From assembly GCA_945952105.1 (NCBI GenBank), contig CAMFGZ010000003.1, positions 248,001 to 312,000 of the forward strand: a stretch of DNA of 64,000 bases. The letters are read 5' to 3'. Source of the DNA: an uncultured Rhodospirillaceae bacterium (lineage in GTDB: Bacteria > Pseudomonadota > Alphaproteobacteria > Reyranellales > Reyranellaceae). The translations under genes and the position numbers were made by a program. Shown here in pieces: positions 59,469-64,000 of this stretch. How positions within the stretch are numbered: the stretch's first letter is position 1; each line of letters opens with the position of its first letter. The notes under the pieces were generated by a model. The model did not search any database and was not told where the DNA came from. It saw only the letters and a list, made by a program, of their open reading frames with translations.

Positions 59469-60881
59469 ATGTCAGCCCGGAATTCTACCGAGATCGACGC
59501 GGCCTGCGCCGCTTTTGCCGAACACGAGAAGGTCCCGGCCCTCGCGGCCGGGATCGTGCAGGGAGGGCGGCTCGTCCATGTGACGACGCTGGGCCTTGCC
59601 GACCGGGAGGTCGGCCGCCCGGTGACGGCGGGGACAGCTTTCCGCATCGCCTCGATGACCAAGAACATGACGGCGCTGGCAATCCTGGCGCTGCGCGACA
59701 AGGGTTGGCTTCATCTCGATGCGGCGCTGTCGCACTATGTTCCACAATTCGCGGCGGTGAAGCCCGCGACACGCGACAGCGCGCCTGTCACCGTGCGCCA
59801 CCTGCTGACCCACACGGCGGGCTTCGTCACCGACGATCCCTGGGGCGATCGCGTACTGGGCATGAGCCCGGCCGAGCTCGACCAGGTAATGTCCACCGGG
59901 CACCTGTTCGCCCGTCCGCCTGGCCTCGCCTTCGAATACAGCAACCTGGGCTACGCGCTGCTCGGCCGCGTGCTCACCAATGTGAGCGGCGAGCCCTACC
60001 AGGCCTTCATGCGCCGCACCTTCCTCGAGCCGCTGGGCATGGCGCGCACCACCTTCGACGCGCCAGCCGCTGCGTCGGGTGACTATGCCTGGGGATACAG
60101 GCTGGACGGCGAGACATGGTCACGGGAACGCATCGAGCCGGACGGCGAGGTCGGCGCCATGGGCGGCCTCGCGACGACCGTGCCCGACTATGCACGCTAC
60201 GTTGCCTTCCTGCTCGATGCCTGGCCGGCGCGCGACGATCCCGAGACGGGGCCGGTCCGCCGGTCGAGCGTGCGCGAGATGGTACTGTGGCACGCGCCGC
60301 CCTTCCTGCCCGATCCTCTCCCCGATCTCCGTTCACCGCAGCCCAGCGCCTATGGCTATGGGCTCACCCATTCGAGCGACGCGCTGCTCGGCATGCGAAT
60401 CCACCATGCCGGCGGCCTGCCGGGCTACGGCTCGCACGTGCTGATGCTGCCGGAACGCGGCTGGGGAATCTTCGCTTTCGGCAACCGGACCTACGCGCCG
60501 ATGTCGCGCCTGACGCTTCAGATCGCGGAAATGCTGCACGCGGCGTCCCCACCGCCTGCCATACAGCCGCCGTCACCCGTGCTGGCGCGCGCGATCGAGG
60601 CGATCACCGCCGCCTATGGCTCGGGCCGCATCGAGGGCACCGATCATCCTTTTGCGGTGAATTTCCTCCTCGATACGCCGGCACCGCTGCGCAACGCGGA
60701 GCTGGCCGCGTTGAAGGCGCAGCTGGGCGAGGGGCGTCTCCAACGGATCGAGCCGATCCATGCGCTGGCGGGACGGTTCGTCCTGGCCTGCGTGAACGGC
60801 CGCCTGAAAGGCACCGTCACGCTCTCGCCCGAGGCGGACGGCGGGATCCAGAAGCTGGTGCTGTCGGCTGCCGTCGGCTGA
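59469..60881 (+). CDS. Serine hydrolase, class C beta-lactamase/esterase family
   Basis: A 470-residue protein with the active-site S62-x-x-K65 in IASMTKNMTAL, Y-S-N in LAFEYSNLGYAL (about residue 157) and HHAGGLPGYGSHV (about residue 311) in place of KTG. No export signal is clear. Such enzymes are esterases, D-aminopeptidases or penicillin-binding-protein relatives; beta-lactamase activity should not be assumed. A C-terminal extension of about 90 residues follows the catalytic domain. It converges on the multicopper oxidase gene with 6 nt between stops. Confidence 0.88.
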   Translation: MSARNSTEIDAACAAFAEHEKVPALAAGIVQGGRLVHVTTLGLADREVGRPVTAGTAFRIASMTKNMTALAILALRDKGWLHLDAALSHYVPQFAAVKPATRDSAPVTVRHLLTHTAGFVTDDPWGDRVLGMSPAELDQVMSTGHLFARPPGLAFEYSNLGYALLGRVLTNVSGEPYQAFMRRTFLEPLGMARTTFDAPAAASGDYAWGYRLDGETWSRERIEPDGEVGAMGGLATTVPDYARYVAFLLDAWPARDDPETGPVRRSSVREMVLWHAPPFLPDPLPDLRSPQPSAYGYGLTHSSDALLGMRIHHAGGLPGYGSHVLMLPERGWGIFAFGNRTYAPMSRLTLQIAEMLHAASPPPAIQPPSPVLARAIEAITAAYGSGRIEGTDHPFAVNFLLDTPAPLRNAELAALKAQLGEGRLQRIEPIHALAGRFVLACVNGRLKGTVTLSPEADGGIQKLVLSAAVG

Positions 60882-60887
60882 TCGCCG

Positions 60888-63800
60888 TCAGTCGCCGGCG
60901 AGCGGCACCGGTGCGCCGCCGGCCGCGCCCGCTGCGGCGATGTCCCCGAGCTTCACGGCTTGCAGCGTAGTGGCCTTCGGGTCGGGGCGCGTGAAGTCGT
61001 ACTTCGCGACGCCGGCCACGCCCTGTGCCGAGATGCCGCTCACCAGCAGGTCGGCGCCGGTGGTCGTGCTGGTCGTTGCCACGCGCACGCCACCGGTTCC
61101 CTCGAACGGCGCGAAGCTGGCGACCTCGCGAAAGTCGGCGTGCTGGTGATGGGCCGGATTGTGCAGATACATCGCAGGACCGCCGTCCAGCGCCGATCCG
61201 CTGGAATAGACCTTCACCTGAGCGCCATCGGCGAGTTGGCCGACGATGATGCGTTTGGCGCCGCCCAGGTTGCCTGCCAGCCAGCCGGTCGCCAGCGAGA
61301 CACCGCCGCTGTACGCGTCGCCGAACGGCCTCAGGCTCGCGGTCGTCTGCGGCTGCGGTGATGCCGGAGAAGCCGCGCCGGTCTGGTCGAGCAGCGGGAA
61401 GACGAACACCTTCACCTCGGCCACGCTGCCCGCTCCCGGTGCGGCCACGATGCTGTTGCGGCCGGTCGAGAAGTCGACAAAGCCCGTGGCCAGGGTGACG
61501 CCGCTGGAATCGCCGGCGTAGGGCGCGAAGGACGTGAAGAGTGGCGGGGGCATCCCGGGCCCGGGGAGCCGGGTGCCGTAGACCTTGATCTCACTCGCCA
61601 TGCCGGCGCCGGAACCGACGATGATATTGTCCGAGGTCGCGCCGTCGATCTGTGCGGCCGCGACGCTGACGCCGCCGCGCGCATCGGCGCCAAAGGCGGA
61701 GAAACGCGCCAGCTCGGTCGAGTAGGCGGCCTTGCCGGCTGGGGCCTTGCCCGCATAGGCGACGACGTTGGGAGCATGATCCCTGCCGGCTCCGACCACG
61801 AGGTCGAGCACACCATCGCCGTCGAGATCGCCCATTGCGACGCTGACGATGCCCTCGTAGTCCGGGAAAGGCGTGACGGCGGCAATGAGCCTGTCGCCAT
61901 TCGCATCGAGCACCCGCACGGTCGTCGCCTTGCCGCCGCCTCCCGGAACAACCACCGCATAGGCCGAGACGGCCGGGATCACGTTGACCAGGGCCATCAG
62001 CCCGTTGTCCTCGTGGTTGAGGCGATGGCAATGCATGACGTAGAGGCCGATGAAATCGTCGAAGCGCGTGCGCATCGCCATGTAGCCCGGCTGGACCACG
62101 GTCTCGTCCGGCATCATCACCGGTGCCGGCACGTTGGCATTGTCGACGAAGAACTTGTCCGGGCCGGTGCGCAGGCCCGTCGTCGGGTCGTGATAGGCCG
62201 TCACCTGGAAGTCATTGACGTGCACATGGATCGGGTGCTCGTCATTGTTGTGGTTCAGGAACTGCCATTCCTCGATCGAGTTGAGGCGGGCCTGTATCAG
62301 GGGCATGTTCGGAAAGGCGGCGCCGTCGAAGGCGTAGGTGAAGGACTTGGCGTCCGATTTCGTCACGAGGTCGTTCAGGAAGCCGCCCCTGATGATGATC
62401 TTGCGCGTGACGTCGGGTGCCGCCCGCGAGAGGTCGGTGAAGGGCGTCCGTCCGCGCAAGGGCTGGCCCTTCGCGAACGGCACCGTCACGCCCGGCCCCG
62501 ACCCCTGCGGCGCCGTGGCACGCGCCAGGACCTGCGTCGGGAAGACGAAGAAGCCGTCGGCATAGCTGATCGCGGAGGGCAGCACGGTGAGGCTGCCCAG
62601 GACGGCGGGGGGATTTTCCGTGCCGTCGTTGGTGTAGAGGACGCCGGGCATGGTCATCGTCCGAGCGCCACCGCCGCGGTCCGGCATTTCCAGCACGAGA
62701 TCGCCCTTGGCCGGCATGGTCACGGCAATGGCGAAGCGGCTGGCCGGCGGGATCAGCAACCGCGTGCCGTTGTCGGTCGGCGGATGTTCCACGGCGCCGT
62801 AGGGCTCGCCGTCTTGGCCGACGATGGCGATCGGCGGGTGCCGGCCGGTCGCCGTCTCGGTAAGCTGCACGTTGATGTAGGCGATGTCGCTCACGTTGGA
62901 GAGGACCCAGATCTCCGTCTGCCCGGGCTTGCTCCGGACGACGGGCTGGAACTGCCCGTTAACCGTGAACTGCATGTCGCGCTTGTCGTCGGGCAGCGAG
63001 GGATCGGCCGGCATGTTCATGTCGGTGCGCCCGTCCGCCGCCGTGAAGCTCATCAGGTTTGTGGGGATGTACTGGAACGCGCCGCGCCTGTTGTCGATCG
63101 AGAGCGGGCCCGCATACCACACGGTGGTGTACCGCGTGCCCTTGCCCGTTTCGGTGAAATTGGTCGGAGCCAGCAAGGGACGATAGGTGCCCTTGGCCAG
63201 TTCGTCTTCCTTGGGAGGCGTGATGGTGCTGACGAACTGCGGCCAGTAGGGGTTGTTGAGCTGGGCGCTGCCACCCGCACGATCGAAGACATAGTTGTAC
63301 TGCAGCATCATGTTGCGGATCGGGATGCGCTTCTCGGTGACGACCGGCAGGCCGCCGTCGAGACGGCCGATCGCCAGCAGGCCGACCATGCCCAGGTAGA
63401 CATGCGCCGTCGTCAGCATGTGCAGGTGGCTGTGATACCAGTAGGCGCCCTGCGGGTGTGCCTTGGGAATGTCGTAGGTGAAGGTATTCGACGTTCCCGC
63501 CTGCATGTGCAGCATCACGTTGTCGGCGTTGCCCTTGGGGCTGACGTGCAGGCCGTGCGTGTGCAGGTTGAGCGGCGATTCTGTGAGCTGCTCGGGATAG
63601 ATCGGCACCGGTTTGTCGTTGGCGATATAGGCCGGGCTGTAGAAGTCGCGGATCGTGAGGCCGCTCAACCCGTTCTCGAAATGGACGATCAGCCGTTCAC
63701 CGGGGAAGACCTGCAAGGTGGGGGCGGGGTAGAGATTCTTGCCCGACTTCCGGCCGTCGGACGCCGCCCCGCGCACCAGTTCGTAGCTGAACAGCAGGAA

Positions 63801-63992
63801 GTTCTTCACCGGCCGCGCGACCGTATCGAGCTTTACCTCGCCCTGGGCAGCCGAAAGCCTGATTTCGAGCACGCCGTCCAGCGAAGCGAGAACCACCGGC
63901 TCGCGCAATTCCGCGCGTGCTGCAACCGGCGGCTTGGCCGGTGCAGGGGGCTGTGGTTGCGCGAGGGCGGGGGTGCCGGCTCCAGCCAACAT
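60888..63992 (-). CDS. Multicopper oxidase fused to FG-GAP/VCBS-like repeats (5' end possibly outside the window)
   Basis: At least 1,034 residues. The copper sites are HTHGLHVS (about residue 146), YWYHSHLHM (about 180), HPIHVHVND (about 585) and HCHRLNHEDNGLM (about 653-665), so all four clusters are present. Residues about 690-1000 carry repeats such as VAMGDLDGDGVLDLVVGAGRD and GGVSVAAAQIDG, like FG-GAP propeller blades. The multicopper part would be exported and oxidise a phenol or metal. The visible N-terminus (GAGTPALAQPQPPAPAKPP) looks like the end of a signal peptide, so translation probably starts beyond the right edge. Confidence 0.85.
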   Translation of the reverse strand: MLAGAGTPALAQPQPPAPAKPPVAARAELREPVVLASLDGVLEIRLSAAQGEVKLDTVARPVKNFLLFSYELVRGAASDGRKSGKNLYPAPTLQVFPGERLIVHFENGLSGLTIRDFYSPAYIANDKPVPIYPEQLTESPLNLHTHGLHVSPKGNADNVMLHMQAGTSNTFTYDIPKAHPQGAYWYHSHLHMLTTAHVYLGMVGLLAIGRLDGGLPVVTEKRIPIRNMMLQYNYVFDRAGGSAQLNNPYWPQFVSTITPPKEDELAKGTYRPLLAPTNFTETGKGTRYTTVWYAGPLSIDNRRGAFQYIPTNLMSFTAADGRTDMNMPADPSLPDDKRDMQFTVNGQFQPVVRSKPGQTEIWVLSNVSDIAYINVQLTETATGRHPPIAIVGQDGEPYGAVEHPPTDNGTRLLIPPASRFAIAVTMPAKGDLVLEMPDRGGGARTMTMPGVLYTNDGTENPPAVLGSLTVLPSAISYADGFFVFPTQVLARATAPQGSGPGVTVPFAKGQPLRGRTPFTDLSRAAPDVTRKIIIRGGFLNDLVTKSDAKSFTYAFDGAAFPNMPLIQARLNSIEEWQFLNHNNDEHPIHVHVNDFQVTAYHDPTTGLRTGPDKFFVDNANVPAPVMMPDETVVQPGYMAMRTRFDDFIGLYVMHCHRLNHEDNGLMALVNVIPAVSAYAVVVPGGGGKATTVRVLDANGDRLIAAVTPFPDYEGIVSVAMGDLDGDGVLDLVVGAGRDHAPNVVAYAGKAPAGKAAYSTELARFSAFGADARGGVSVAAAQIDGATSDNIIVGSGAGMASEIKVYGTRLPGPGMPPPLFTSFAPYAGDSSGVTLATGFVDFSTGRNSIVAAPGAGSVAEVKVFVFPLLDQTGAASPASPQPQTTASLRPFGDAYSGGVSLATGWLAGNLGGAKRIIVGQLADGAQVKVYSSGSALDGGPAMYLHNPAHHQHADFREVASFAPFEGTGGVRVATTSTTTGADLLVSGISAQGVAGVAKYDFTRPDPKATTLQAVKLGDIAAAGAAGGAPVPLAGD

Positions 63993-64000
63993 CGAAGCGG

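Overview
The window is about 64 kb of high-GC chromosomal DNA from a free-living heterotrophic alphaproteobacterium, probably a soil or rhizosphere type related to Reyranella or Bradyrhizobium (inference). Three things support this. The SOS mutagenesis cassette imuA-imuB-dnaE2 is preceded by an alphaproteobacterial LexA box (GAAC-N7-GAAC). There are many solute-binding-protein transporters (Bug/TctC, TRAP, Pot, Liv) and acyl-CoA or aromatic-acid catabolism genes. Compound intergenic palindromes occur of the kind seen in Rhizobiales-like genomes. I see no rRNA, tRNA, CRISPR array, integrase, transposase or phage gene.

Layout: 1-3.9 kb holds a minus-strand run (amidase, apt, DUF2817 peptidase-like protein, cyclic-nucleotide-binding/patatin-type protein cut by the window edge). 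From 4.2 to 10.7 kb lies the SOS mutasome cassette. It is read on the minus strand as imuA-imuB-[RHH antitoxin-PIN toxin]-dnaE2, with a LexA box just upstream of imuA. The toxin-antitoxin pair sits inside the cassette with 4-13 nt junctions and is the most unusual arrangement in the window. From 10.8 to 16.3 kb come a metallo-beta-lactamase-fold protein, an APH(6)-like kinase, and a GntR regulator divergent from a TauD-type dioxygenase with two tandem Bug solute-binding proteins. 16.3-22.6 kb holds a deacetylase-fold amidohydrolase with a CoA-transferase, a Phd/ParE toxin-antitoxin pair, an M20 carbamoyl/allantoate-type hydrolase with BenE, and a CMD-family protein divergent from an HxlR regulator.

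22.6-32 kb contains a SorAB-type sulfite dehydrogenase, a complete potFGHI-type polyamine transporter, and creD divergent from a two-component pair. 32.1-38.4 kb is a complete branched-chain-amino-acid-type ABC transporter (LivFGMHK) with a benzoate-CoA-ligase-family enzyme, suggesting aromatic acid import and activation. 38.4-43.4 kb has small hypothetical proteins, an OmpA-domain mini-protein, a structured non-coding stretch and a DctPQM TRAP transporter. 43.4-64 kb is a mosaic: purB, a HAD phosphatase, an FAH-family hydrolase, a TetR regulator and esterase, two class III nucleotide cyclases, gamma-glutamylcyclotransferase, dienelactone hydrolase, VOC and transglutaminase-like proteins, an ArsR/SRPBCC pair, DUF72, a receiver protein, a second TauD dioxygenase, RadC with an extra N-terminal region, DUF3616, a serine hydrolase, and a multicopper oxidase fused to FG-GAP-like repeats that runs into the right edge.

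Regulatory architecture visible directly in the sequence: a LexA box (10695-10709), a GntR-type inverted repeat (13193-13224), a palindrome before the Phd antitoxin (19236-19251), twin CTAC-N7-GTAG sites between the CMD gene and hxlR (22243-22291), and an ArsR-type palindrome overlapping the arsR start codon (54104-54121). All residue positions were counted by hand; family assignments rest on motif recognition, not on database searches.
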